In this document: piece after piece, positions 1 through 7,673 of the stretch
Numbering within the stretch: the first letter of the stretch is position 1
Layout of the letters: every line of letters starts with the position of its first letter
Position numbers and translations under genes: made by a program
Source: CAVPTL01 sp963727235
GTDB lineage: Bacteria > Actinomycetota > Thermoleophilia > Gaiellales > JAICJC01
DNA: 64,000 nucleotides
Assembly (NCBI GenBank): GCA_963727235.1
Contig: CAVSFZ010000026.1
Location: forward strand, 62,001 to 126,000
Reading direction: 5' to 3'
The notes under the pieces: model-generated
What the model was told of the DNA's origin: nothing
Databases searched by the model: none
What the model saw: only the letters and a program-made list of their open reading frames with translations

Positions 1-1145
1 ATGTGGCATCGCACCTGCTGCACGGACGTTTCACCCCGGCCGACATCCGTTCCGCGGTGACGGTTTCGGCCTCGCCCAGCCTGGACATCATGACCGTGAC
101 CGCGACCGCTCCCGACGCCACCGATGCCCGCCAGATAGCCAACGCCTACGCGGCCGCGGTGGTGCAGCGGGCCCGCGCCCAGGCTCGCAACGAGATCCTG
201 GTGGCGGCCGCAACCGTTGCCAGCCAACTGGCCGCCAATCCATCACCTGCCCGCACTCAGCAGCTGCTGGCGCAGCAACGCAAGCTGGAGCTGCTGGCGG
301 CCGGCACCGACGGCGGTGTGCAGATCACTCAGCCCGCCACGGACGCGACCGACGCCAATCTCCCGGGATACCAGCTCGTGATTCTGGCGGCGGTGGCGGG
401 GTTGGTGCTGGGCGGGCTGGCGGCGCTGGCGATCGATCGCCTGGAGCATCGGATCGACGGGACCGAGTTGGGAGAGCGGCTCGGCTGCAGGACGCTGGGG
501 CGGATCGCGGCGCGAGACAGTCCGGCGTCATCACGGGCGGTCGCGCTGACACTCGACGACGTGTCGGCGTCGGTGCTGGCACGGGTGATCGTGGTCACCG
601 GAGCAGGCCCCGGGCGGCCGGCGGTGACCGCCGCGGCGCGGCTGGCCGTCGGCCTGGGCGAGATCGGCAGGCGGGTGACCCTGATCGACGCCGATATGCG
701 CCACCCGGTGCTGCACGAGGCGTTCCAGACGAACGCGTCCCCCGGCTTGGCCGAAGCGCTCGCCGGGCAGCTGTACGATCTCGGGTCGGCGCTGCATCCG
801 GTGACGCTTGCCGCCGGCGCGAACGGCAGCACGCAGCTGCTCCCAGCGGGCATGGCAGGGGCGTCCGACCCCGCCCTGCTGCTGACGGGAAGCTCGTTCC
901 CCGAGACTCTCGACATCCTCGAACCGCTGGCCGACTACACCCTGCTGGTGGCTCCCGACTCGCCCGACGACGCCGACGCCAGGCTGATCGCCCGGCGCGC
1001 ACACGGTATCGTCATCGCCGTGACCGACCCAGGCACGTCCCCCGCCGCGCTCGAGCATCTCCGCCCCAGCCTCGAGACCGGCCGCGCAGCGGTGCTCGGC
1101 AGCGTGATCGTGGACGCAGGGGCAGTGCCCTGCTCGCCGCCGTGA
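1..1145 (+). CDS. Wzz/BY-kinase-like polysaccharide chain-length protein, 5' partial
   Basis: The frame is open to the window edge, so the N-terminus (first membrane helix and most of the Wzz domain) lies outside. What remains is the end of a Wzz-type domain, a Gln/Ala/Arg-rich probable coiled coil (visible residues about 40-100), one membrane helix (about 122-145, LVILAAVAGLVLGG) and a CpsD/CapB-type ATPase domain. The Walker A' strand is present (LIDADMR, about 227-233). The Walker A loop reads GAGPGRPAVT where active bacterial tyrosine kinases have PGEGKST, so the Lys and the adjoining Ser are missing. No Tyr-rich tail is seen at the C-terminus. I infer a chain-length regulator for exopolysaccharide without kinase activity. 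The stop overlaps the next gene in GTGA. Confidence 0.75.
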   Translation, partial: VASHLLHGRFTPADIRSAVTVSASPSLDIMTVTATAPDATDARQIANAYAAAVVQRARAQARNEILVAAATVASQLAANPSPARTQQLLAQQRKLELLAAGTDGGVQITQPATDATDANLPGYQLVILAAVAGLVLGGLAALAIDRLEHRIDGTELGERLGCRTLGRIAARDSPASSRAVALTLDDVSASVLARVIVVTGAGPGRPAVTAAARLAVGLGEIGRRVTLIDADMRHPVLHEAFQTNASPGLAEALAGQLYDLGSALHPVTLAAGANGSTQLLPAGMAGASDPALLLTGSSFPETLDILEPLADYTLLVAPDSPDDADARLIARRAHGIVIAVTDPGTSPAALEHLRPSLETGRAAVLGSVIVDAGAVPCSPP

Positions 1146-2530
1146 TCGGACGCCGCCCCTCACTGCCCCTGGTCGTCCCGGTCACAGTGGCGGCCGCCGC
1201 GGCGGTGGCGGTGGCCGGGATGCTGGCGTTGCGCCCACCCTCGGAACTTGCGCTCGCCTCCACCGCGCTGCTCGCGACCTGCATTGCCCTGACCGTGGTC
1301 GAGCGTGTCCGCTGCGACGACTGGCTCAACGGCGCCACCTTCCTGCTGGTGCCGGTGGCGCTGGGATTCGGCCTGCGCGGCCTCTCGCTGATCTGGGGGG
1401 ACAGTCACCTCACGTACCCGGCGTGGGCTCCGGAGTCCCTGCGCGACCAGCTCGCCACCACCGCGCTCTGGACGGCCACCGCAGGAGTGCTGGCCACCTA
1501 CTGCGGGTACATGGCCGGCGAACGGTTGGCGCAGCATCGCGCGCTTGTCCGGCCCCGTCAGTTCGATCCCGTCCGGGTAAAATGGGCTGTCCGAACGCTG
1601 GTGGCGATCGGCGTGATCGGCTTCGCCGCCCTGATCCAGCGTCTGGGCGGAGTGTCGTACTTCAGCGACCTGGCCCACGCCCGCCTCGACACCTCGGGGC
1701 TGGGGATCTTCAAGCTGGCGTCACTGGGCGTGCGGTTTGCCCTGCTGCTGTGGCTGGCCGCAACCCCCAACCCGTCCCGGCGGCGGCTGATCCTGGGATG
1801 CGCGGTGGTACTGCTCTTGACCACGGGACAGCGCAGCGCGGTGTTCGCAACGCTGATCCCGGTCATGATCGTCTACCACAATCGCGTCCGCCGACTGCCG
1901 CCGCGGACCGTCGCGCTGATCGCCGTCGGCGCGGTGGTGCTGGCGGTCACGCTGATCGTCTACCGCCAGCACACCCGGGTCACGGCCACTCCCCGTAACC
2001 CCGCGGTGGCGAGCACCCGGGCACAGCTCACCAGCGGGTCGGACATCTTCCGCTCGGCGCTGGTGTCGCTGGACGGGCTGGTGCTGGTGCAACAGGCCGT
2101 GCCCACCGACCAGCAGCCCAACCTGGGACGCAGCCTCGCGCTGGTGGCGGAGGGCTATATTCCCCGCTCTCTGTGGGCCGGGAAGCCGGCGTGGCGCTCC
2201 AACGTGCTCGCGGGCCGCTATCTGAACACCGCGCACGGCGGGGTGTTCCTGTCGGGATTCGGAACGCTGTGGGCGATCGGCCTGCTGCCGGGCGTGATCG
2301 TGGGCTCGCTGCTGTTGGGGGCGGGGGTCGGCTGGGCGTACGCACGCATGCGCCGCTTCCGGTCGCCGGCCTGGGTGCTGGCCTATGCGGTGATCGCGTT
2401 GGGCGCCGCGCGTTTCATGCTGGCCGGTGACGAGATCTCGCTGTTCTTTGCAACTCAGGCGGTGGGCGCCATCGTGATCGTGGTGCTGGCGGTATCACGA
2501 CCGCGGAGGCGTACACTTCGACCGGCATGA
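1142..2530 (+). CDS. O-antigen/exopolysaccharide polymerase-like membrane protein
   Basis: A 462-residue polytopic membrane protein with about ten to eleven hydrophobic helices spread along the length. It has a long extracytoplasmic loop near residues 270-370 (conserved-looking PRSLWAGKPAW and LSGFGTLWAIGLLPG). This topology and length fit Wzy-type repeat-unit polymerases (oligosaccharide repeat unit polymerase group), which join lipid-linked repeat units outside the cytoplasmic membrane. The GTG start sits in the GTGA overlap with the upstream Wzz-like gene, so the two are probably co-translated, which supports the role. Sequence conservation among Wzy proteins is low, so the assignment rests on topology and neighbour. 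An O-antigen ligase-type function is the main alternative. Confidence 0.65.
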   Translation: MIGRRPSLPLVVPVTVAAAAAVAVAGMLALRPPSELALASTALLATCIALTVVERVRCDDWLNGATFLLVPVALGFGLRGLSLIWGDSHLTYPAWAPESLRDQLATTALWTATAGVLATYCGYMAGERLAQHRALVRPRQFDPVRVKWAVRTLVAIGVIGFAALIQRLGGVSYFSDLAHARLDTSGLGIFKLASLGVRFALLLWLAATPNPSRRRLILGCAVVLLLTTGQRSAVFATLIPVMIVYHNRVRRLPPRTVALIAVGAVVLAVTLIVYRQHTRVTATPRNPAVASTRAQLTSGSDIFRSALVSLDGLVLVQQAVPTDQQPNLGRSLALVAEGYIPRSLWAGKPAWRSNVLAGRYLNTAHGGVFLSGFGTLWAIGLLPGVIVGSLLLGAGVGWAYARMRRFRSPAWVLAYAVIALGAARFMLAGDEISLFFATQAVGAIVIVVLAVSRPRRRTLRPA

Positions 2531-3180
2531 CCGACCAGCCGTTCACGACCGCTCAGATCGACGAGATTCCCGCGATCGTCGCCGGCGGTGCCTCCTGGAA
2601 ACCGGTACGCCGGCACCTCGGGGTGACCGCTTTCGGCGTCAACGCCTTCACCGCCGCTGAGGTGGGAGACGAGCTGATCGAGGATCACGACGAGCTGGGC
2701 GCCCAGGCCGGACACCACCAGGAGCTCTACTACGTCGCCGCCGGCTCCGCCATGTTCACCGTCGACGGCACCGACATCGAGGCCGCCAACGGCACGTTCG
2801 TGTTCGTGTCGGATCCGGCCGCACGGCGCGCGGCTCGTGCCGTCGCCCCCAACTCCACGGTGATTGTGATGGGCGCCCCCGCGGGCGCCGCGTTCACGCC
2901 GTCCGAATGGGAGTTCAGCCAGACCGCCGAGCCGGCTGCCCGCGACGGCGACTTCGAACGGGCGCTGGAGGTCATGCACGAAGGGCTCGAGCTTCACCCC
3001 AACGGCGCCACCCTGCTGTACAACCTGGCCTGCTACGAAACGCTCGCCGGGCACCAGGACGAGGCCGTCTCACATCTCGCCGCAGCGATCGAGCTCGATC
3101 CCGCAATCGCCGATTGGGCGATCAAGGACGCCGACCTGGACGCGCTCCGACAGCGGGCAGACTTTCCCAAGCTCGGCTAG
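2527..3180 (+). CDS. Cupin domain protein with C-terminal TPR
   Basis: A 217-residue soluble protein. Residues about 20-120 form a single cupin barrel (GHHQELYYVAAGSAMFTVDG; note only part of the usual His/Glu metal set is obvious). Residues about 145-205 form a TPR-like helical hairpin pair (FERALEVMHEGLELHPNGAT, LAGHQDEAVSHLAAAIELDP). The function is unknown; cupin plus TPR suggests ligand sensing coupled to a protein-protein interface. The ATG overlaps the polymerase stop in ATGA, so it is probably the last gene of this polysaccharide unit. It converges with the nucleotidyltransferase gene so closely that the two TAG stop codons share the palindrome CTAG at 3177-3180. Confidence 0.7.
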   Translation: MTDQPFTTAQIDEIPAIVAGGASWKPVRRHLGVTAFGVNAFTAAEVGDELIEDHDELGAQAGHHQELYYVAAGSAMFTVDGTDIEAANGTFVFVSDPAARRAARAVAPNSTVIVMGAPAGAAFTPSEWEFSQTAEPAARDGDFERALEVMHEGLELHPNGATLLYNLACYETLAGHQDEAVSHLAAAIELDPAIADWAIKDADLDALRQRADFPKLG

Positions 3181-3887
3181 CCGGTGATGTGACCGGCGAC
3201 CCGCTCCGCGGATGCAACGTCAGCCGGAATATCGATCTCCGCCCAGTCGGTCGCGACGACCGCCACCGGCATCGCCGGTTCCACGTCGCACAGAACGCTG
3301 TAGACATCCTCGTAGTAGAGCTCGCGGCGGCCGGTAGCTCGCTCACCCGCGACCCGCTCCAGATAGCGGGCACGGGCACCCTGGGATAGCACCGAGACAC
3401 CGACGAACTCGCCGGCGCTGGTGAGCGGATCGAGCCCCTTACCCAGCCGCACCACCCGGCCCTCACGGGTCTCGACCCGCAGCGCCTCCTCATCGGTCTC
3501 GCCGAAGCAGACGCCGAGCGCGAGCTCAGCGGGCTCGGCCAGCACCGCCTGCAGCACTCCGTCGGCCACGATCACATCGCCGTTGAGCACCAGTACCCGA
3601 CCTGGGGGGGCCGCCTCTAAACCCACGGCCAGGCTGACGAAGTTCTCGTACTCCCGCGACAGCGGGTTGTGCACCGAACCGGCTCGCCCGTCCAGCTGAC
3701 GGTCGAGGTCGCCGGCGTGCGCGCCGGTGACCACCAGTGCCCGGCCGACACCTGCGGCGCCCAGCCGCTCCAGAGCCCATTCGATCAGCGGTCGACCGCA
3801 GACGTTCTGGAGCGCCTTGGGACGCCCGCCCAACCGGCGTCCCGCACCGGCGGCCAGGATCACCGCGACCACCGGGTCAGCCGGCAT
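3177..3887 (-). CDS. Sugar/alditol-phosphate nucleotidyltransferase
   Basis: A 236-residue NTP-transferase fold. It opens with the nucleotide-binding signature LAAGAGRRLGGRPKAL (about 11-26), and the metal-binding GD lies in VLNGDVIVADG (about 99-109). The C-terminal part (YYEDVYSVL, WAEIDIPADVASAERV) resembles LicC-type phosphocholine or inositol-1-phosphate cytidylyltransferases more than glucose-1-phosphate enzymes, so a CTP-dependent activation of a polyol or choline phosphate for envelope lipid or polysaccharide is likely. The substrate cannot be fixed from sequence. It overlaps the end of the amine oxidase gene by 11 nt and probably shares its transcript. Confidence 0.75.
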   Translation of the reverse strand: MPADPVVAVILAAGAGRRLGGRPKALQNVCGRPLIEWALERLGAAGVGRALVVTGAHAGDLDRQLDGRAGSVHNPLSREYENFVSLAVGLEAAPPGRVLVLNGDVIVADGVLQAVLAEPAELALGVCFGETDEEALRVETREGRVVRLGKGLDPLTSAGEFVGVSVLSQGARARYLERVAGERATGRRELYYEDVYSVLCDVEPAMPVAVVATDWAEIDIPADVASAERVAGHITG

Positions 3888-5079
3888 CGATCACCTCCCG
3901 AGCGACCCGCTCGCCCGCCATCACCGCGCCTTCCATGAAACTGGGCAGCGCCGACGTCTCCGCCCCGGCGTAGTGCACACAACCGTCGGGGAGCGCGAGC
4001 CGGGGCCACCATCCGGTCAGCTGTCCGGGCGCCAGGATCAGGTAGCTGCGGGGATAGACGACCCGGGTGACGCGGGCCACACCGACCCCGAACATGGTGC
4101 GCACCGGCTCGTTCAAATCACGCAGCGCAGCCGCGTCCGAGAGTGCCGCCAGCCGGCGTGCCGGAGTCGACCCGACGAAGGCGCCCAGCGTCCGCTGGTC
4201 GCGCCGGTACGCGTACCCCAGCACGGTGTCGGTGACCGCCGAGGTGGGTGCGTCCGGGGGCAGGTCGCGTTCCAGCTCGATCAGCGACTTGACCGCGACA
4301 CCGTAGGTTGCGCCGGCCGGTATCGGGCGTAGCCCACCGAGGGGTTCGTGGGCGTACAACGGTATCGCCACCACCGCGCGGGGAGCATTGACCACCTCGC
4401 CGCCGGCCAGGGAGACCTCCACCCCGGAAGCAGCATTCCGCAGCGCCAGCACTGATGACTGCAGGCGCACTCGAGCTCCCAGCCCCGCCGCGATCCGCTC
4501 AGCGAATCCTCCCGCTCCCTCGCCAAAGCGAAACTCCGAGTCAGAACGGGCGCCGCCCCGGGCGGCGTCCTTGAGGGCCAGTGCATGCAGTGACATGCGC
4601 TCCAGCGGGACGGTTGCGGCCACCACCGAGATCATCGTCTCGGCCACCGCCCGGTCGAATGGGGCTGCCTCGCGGGAGCGCAGCCAGCCGCCCACGCTGA
4701 CCGCGTCGGTGGAAGGGTCGGGGTGCTGCCCCAACCGCTCGATCTCATCCAGCAGCGCGACGTATCCCGGCGGCGACTCGAACCCGCGTCGCCCCGCCAC
4801 CCACGCGGCGGACGGTGTCGGCCCGTGATCGCCCCAACCGACGGCGGAACGCACGATCGCCGCGCCCACCTCGTCGGCCAGCCCTCGCAGATGCGCGTTG
4901 GTGGCGTCGATCGCCTCGCCCCCGGCCTCCCACGGCCGGCCGTCCGCGTGGCGCGTCCACACTCTGCCCCCAACTCGGTCGGAAGCCTCCAGCACCGTCA
5001 CATCCGCGCCCGCCTGCGCCAGCCGGTGCGCGGCTGTCAGCCCCGACAGGCCGGCGCCGATCACGACCACGTCAGGCAT
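3877..5079 (-). CDS. FAD-dependent amine oxidase (flavin monoamine oxidase family)
   Basis: About 400 residues with the N-terminal dinucleotide-binding motif VVVIGAGLSGLTAAHRLA followed by the family signature VLEASDRVGGRVWT. Near the C-terminus is the FAD-contacting motif GCVHYAGAETSALPSFMEGAVMAG (given here as landmarks YAGAET and MEGAV). This is the layout of monoamine oxidases that oxidise primary or polyamines with O2. The physiological amine is unknown. I prefer the ATG at 5079, which overlaps the rluB stop by 8 nt like several other gene pairs here; an in-frame ATG at 5103 would give eight more residues. No signal peptide is visible, so it is cytoplasmic. Confidence 0.85.
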   Translation of the reverse strand: MPDVVVIGAGLSGLTAAHRLAQAGADVTVLEASDRVGGRVWTRHADGRPWEAGGEAIDATNAHLRGLADEVGAAIVRSAVGWGDHGPTPSAAWVAGRRGFESPPGYVALLDEIERLGQHPDPSTDAVSVGGWLRSREAAPFDRAVAETMISVVAATVPLERMSLHALALKDAARGGARSDSEFRFGEGAGGFAERIAAGLGARVRLQSSVLALRNAASGVEVSLAGGEVVNAPRAVVAIPLYAHEPLGGLRPIPAGATYGVAVKSLIELERDLPPDAPTSAVTDTVLGYAYRRDQRTLGAFVGSTPARRLAALSDAAALRDLNEPVRTMFGVGVARVTRVVYPRSYLILAPGQLTGWWPRLALPDGCVHYAGAETSALPSFMEGAVMAGERVAREVIDAG

Positions 5080-5761
5080 TGCGGAGGGCCTCGAGCTCGT
5101 CACCGGTAACGGCCCGCCACGCCCCCGGCGCCAGCCCGTCCACCGTCAGCGGCCCGTAGCGACTGCGATGCAGCGTCTGCACCGGATGGCCGATCGCTGC
5201 GCACATGCGCCGCACCTGCCGGTTTCGACCCTCGTGGATGGTGATCTCCACAAGCCCGGGACGGACACTTCGCACCGCAGCCGGGTGGGTCATGCCGTCC
5301 TCGAGCTCCACACCGCCGCGCAGCCGCCCGAGGGCGTCCTCGGAGGGCACCCCATCGACCTCCACCAGATAGGTTTTCTCGACGCCGTGCTTGGGGTGCA
5401 TCAACCGGTGGGCCAGATCGCCGTCGTTGGTGAGGACGAGCGCACCGGTGGTGGCCCGATCGAGGCGTCCGACCGGAAACACGCGGACGTCGGTGGTGAC
5501 CGCGTCGGTCACCGTCGGCCGCCCGCGGGGATCACCGACGCTGGTGATCATCCCGGCGGGCTTGTTCAGCAGCACCACCACGACCTCTTGCGCCGTTACC
5601 GGATCGCCGTCGAGGCGAACGTCGTCGCCGTCCGACACGCGAGTACCGAGATCGGCCACCTCCCCGTTGACCGTCACCCTGCCGTCGCGGATGTACACCT
5701 CGGCCGCTCGGCGGGAAGCCAGCCCGGTTGAGGCCAGAAACCGGTTAAGCCGCTCCGGCAC
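5072..5761 (-). CDS. rluB: rRNA pseudouridine synthase, RsuA/RluB family
   Basis: A 229-residue enzyme. An S4 RNA-binding domain (residues 1-50; RLNRFLASTGLASRRAAE) is followed by the pseudouridine synthase core with catalytic Asp101 in GRLDRATTG, the upstream LLNKPAGMITS and the downstream KTYLVEVDG motif. It isomerises a uridine in large-subunit rRNA, probably the RluB site in helix 90-92 of 23S rRNA. The RsuA versus RluB choice rests on the usual scpA-scpB-rluB order in Gram-positive bacteria and actinobacteria. The start overlaps scpB by 17 nt, so it is translated from the scp transcript. Confidence 0.9.
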   Translation of the reverse strand: MPERLNRFLASTGLASRRAAEVYIRDGRVTVNGEVADLGTRVSDGDDVRLDGDPVTAQEVVVVLLNKPAGMITSVGDPRGRPTVTDAVTTDVRVFPVGRLDRATTGALVLTNDGDLAHRLMHPKHGVEKTYLVEVDGVPSEDALGRLRGGVELEDGMTHPAAVRSVRPGLVEITIHEGRNRQVRRMCAAIGHPVQTLHRSRYGPLTVDGLAPGAWRAVTGDELEALRNA

Positions 5762-6329
5762 GCTGATCAGCCACCAGGTGAAGCCGTGCCCGCAGCGCCT
5801 CGTGATCGGCGTCAGTCAGGTCGAACTCCGACAGGGCGGGCAGGCTCGCCGTCCCCTCCTCCAGCCCGAACATGCGGGCGAAGGCAGTGGTGACCCGGTA
5901 CAGCACGGGTTGGCCGATCGTGTCAGCCCGCCCCGCCTCTTCGACAAGCCCCCGCTCCAGCAGTCCGGCGACGCCGGCATCGGCCGACACTCCGCGGATG
6001 CGGGCGATGTCGGGCCGCGAGACCGGGCCGAGGTAGGCCACGATCGCAAGCGTCTCCAACCCGGCCTGGCTGATACCGCGCGTCTGCGGCCGGTTCAGCA
6101 GCCGGGCGCAGGCCGGGGCAGTCTCACGCGAGGCGCGAAATCCCCAGCCGCCGGCGGCCTTCTCCAGCACCACTCCCGACCGTCCCTCGCCGTAGCGGTC
6201 ACCCAGCGCGTCCAAAGCGCGCTCGATCCGCTCGGGGGCGGCCTCGGTCAGCGCCGCCAACTCACGCACCGACAGCGGTTCTGAGGCCACGAACAGCAGC
6301 GCCTCCACGGTGTGGGTCAGCTCACTCAC
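5745..6329 (-). CDS. scpB: Segregation and condensation protein ScpB
   Basis: A 194-residue protein with tandem winged-helix domains. It starts LTHTVEALLFVASEPLSVRE and contains the ScpB hallmark ETLAIVAYLGPVSRPDIARIRGV (landmarks ETLAIVAY and RPDIARIRG). ScpB dimers bind ScpA to complete the SMC condensin ring in chromosome segregation. The GTG start lies in a GTGA overlap with the scpA stop, so the two are made in step. The smc gene is not in the window. Length and motifs are normal. Confidence 0.93.
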   Translation of the reverse strand: MSELTHTVEALLFVASEPLSVRELAALTEAAPERIERALDALGDRYGEGRSGVVLEKAAGGWGFRASRETAPACARLLNRPQTRGISQAGLETLAIVAYLGPVSRPDIARIRGVSADAGVAGLLERGLVEEAGRADTIGQPVLYRVTTAFARMFGLEEGTASLPALSEFDLTDADHEALRARLHLVADQRAGAA

Positions 6330-7108
6330 GCGATCGCCCGCTCCGACACGGCTTCGTCGGCCGCCGGCATCTGGGGCTGGTCGCGCCGCACCGCGCCGCG
6401 GGCAACCCGGATCGGCCCGAACAGCTCGGCCTGCACCGGATCGGCCTCGCCGGTCTTGTACAGCTCCAGCACCGCCAGGAATGCGGCCGCCTGGGACAGT
6501 CGATCGAGGCCGGCCACCGCCGCCTCGAATGCGAAGCCACGGCGCTCACCCAGGAGCGCGCGGAACCGATCGAGGAACTCGCTGACCGGAACCAGCTTGC
6601 GGCGCACCACGCTGATGTCGATCTCCGGCGGAGAGGTGAGCAGCGTGGCCATGGCCGCGTGGAGCTGCCACGGATCCTCACTGAACTCCTCGATTACCGG
6701 CTCGGGGCGCGGCTGGAGCGGTGCCGGGCCGGCGCGGAACATCCGCGGTGTGGCCTCGGCTCGGTCGTGGAGCCAGCGGGCAGCGGCGGCGTAGCGGCGG
6801 TACTCGATCAGACGCTCGATCAGCTCCTGCTCGGCCTCCTCGACGGTGATGTCCTCGTCGTCGGAGTCCTCAATCCCGAACAGCAGCCGCACCTTGATCT
6901 CGAGCAGCGCAGCGATCAGCACCACGAACTCGGTCGCTGACTCCAGGTCGATCTCGCCCCGCTCCTCCATCCGCTCGACGTAGGCGACCACGATCTCGGC
7001 GATCGGCAGCTCCGCCAGCTCGATCTCCTCCCGCAGGACGAGCGCGAGCAGCAGATCGAACGGGCCCTGGAACACGTCCAGGTCGAGGTCGAACTCCGCC
7101 ACGGTCAT
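6326..7108 (-). CDS. scpA: Segregation and condensation protein ScpA (kleisin)
   Basis: A 260-residue acidic kleisin. The N-terminal FQGPFDLLLALVLREEIEL is the diagnostic SMC-neck-binding region; the middle is an acidic Glu/Asp-rich linker (EDSDDEDITVEEAEQ), and the C-terminal winged helix contacts the SMC head. It forms the condensin complex with ScpB and SMC. It is the first gene of the scpA-scpB-rluB unit. A hexamer TAGAAT (minus strand, 7118-7123) ends 9 nt before the ATG, which suggests a leaderless or nearly leaderless transcript. Confidence 0.93.
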   Translation of the reverse strand: MTVAEFDLDLDVFQGPFDLLLALVLREEIELAELPIAEIVVAYVERMEERGEIDLESATEFVVLIAALLEIKVRLLFGIEDSDDEDITVEEAEQELIERLIEYRRYAAAARWLHDRAEATPRMFRAGPAPLQPRPEPVIEEFSEDPWQLHAAMATLLTSPPEIDISVVRRKLVPVSEFLDRFRALLGERRGFAFEAAVAGLDRLSQAAAFLAVLELYKTGEADPVQAELFGPIRVARGAVRRDQPQMPAADEAVSERAIA

Positions 7109-7153
7109 GGTCGGGACATTCTAGGGCGGCCGGCGGATGGGACTGTCAGCTCG

Positions 7154-7654
7154 TCACAGTTCCAGCAGCATCCGGGTGTTGCCCAGCGTGTTGGGCTTCA
7201 CCCGCGGCAGGTCGAGGAACTCCGCCACACCCTCGTCGTAGGAGCGGCGCAGCTCGGCGTACACCTCCGGCGCCACCGGTGTGCCCTCGATCTGGCGAAA
7301 GCCGTGGCGGGCGAAGAACCGGTGCTCGAAGGTCAGTACGAACACCCGCCGCACACCCAGCTCTCGCGCGGTGTTGACCAGCTCCGCGACCACAGCGTGC
7401 CCCACCCCCCGGCCGACGAACGCCGGATCGACAGCGACCGTGCGCACCTCGGCCAGATCCTCCCACATCACGTGCACCGCCCCGCAGCCCACCACCGCGC
7501 CGTCAAGCTCTGCCACCCGGAAATCCTGGACGTCCTCGTACAGCGTCACGAGCTGCTTGCCCAAGAGCACACCCCGGTCGACGTACCCACTGACGATCCG
7601 GTGGATGTCGCGGATATCGCCCGTGCGGGCGCGGCGAATGATCGGATCGGTCAC
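7154..7654 (-). CDS. argA: Amino-acid N-acetyltransferase (GNAT, short ArgA type)
   Basis: A 166-residue single GNAT domain with the acetyl-CoA pyrophosphate loop in VDPAFVGRGVGHAVV (about 100-115). Its C-terminus ends VKPNTLGNTRMLLEL, matching my memory of the short stand-alone N-acetylglutamate synthases of actinobacteria (Rv2747 type), which catalyse the first step of arginine synthesis. No amino-acid kinase domain is present, as in that subgroup. The arg genes are elsewhere, so the context does not help. A TATCGT hexamer (7661-7666, minus) lies 6 nt before the GTG start. Confidence 0.75.
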   Translation of the reverse strand: MTDPIIRRARTGDIRDIHRIVSGYVDRGVLLGKQLVTLYEDVQDFRVAELDGAVVGCGAVHVMWEDLAEVRTVAVDPAFVGRGVGHAVVAELVNTARELGVRRVFVLTFEHRFFARHGFRQIEGTPVAPEVYAELRRSYDEGVAEFLDLPRVKPNTLGNTRMLLEL

Positions 7655-7673
7655 GGGTGCACGATACGCGCGG

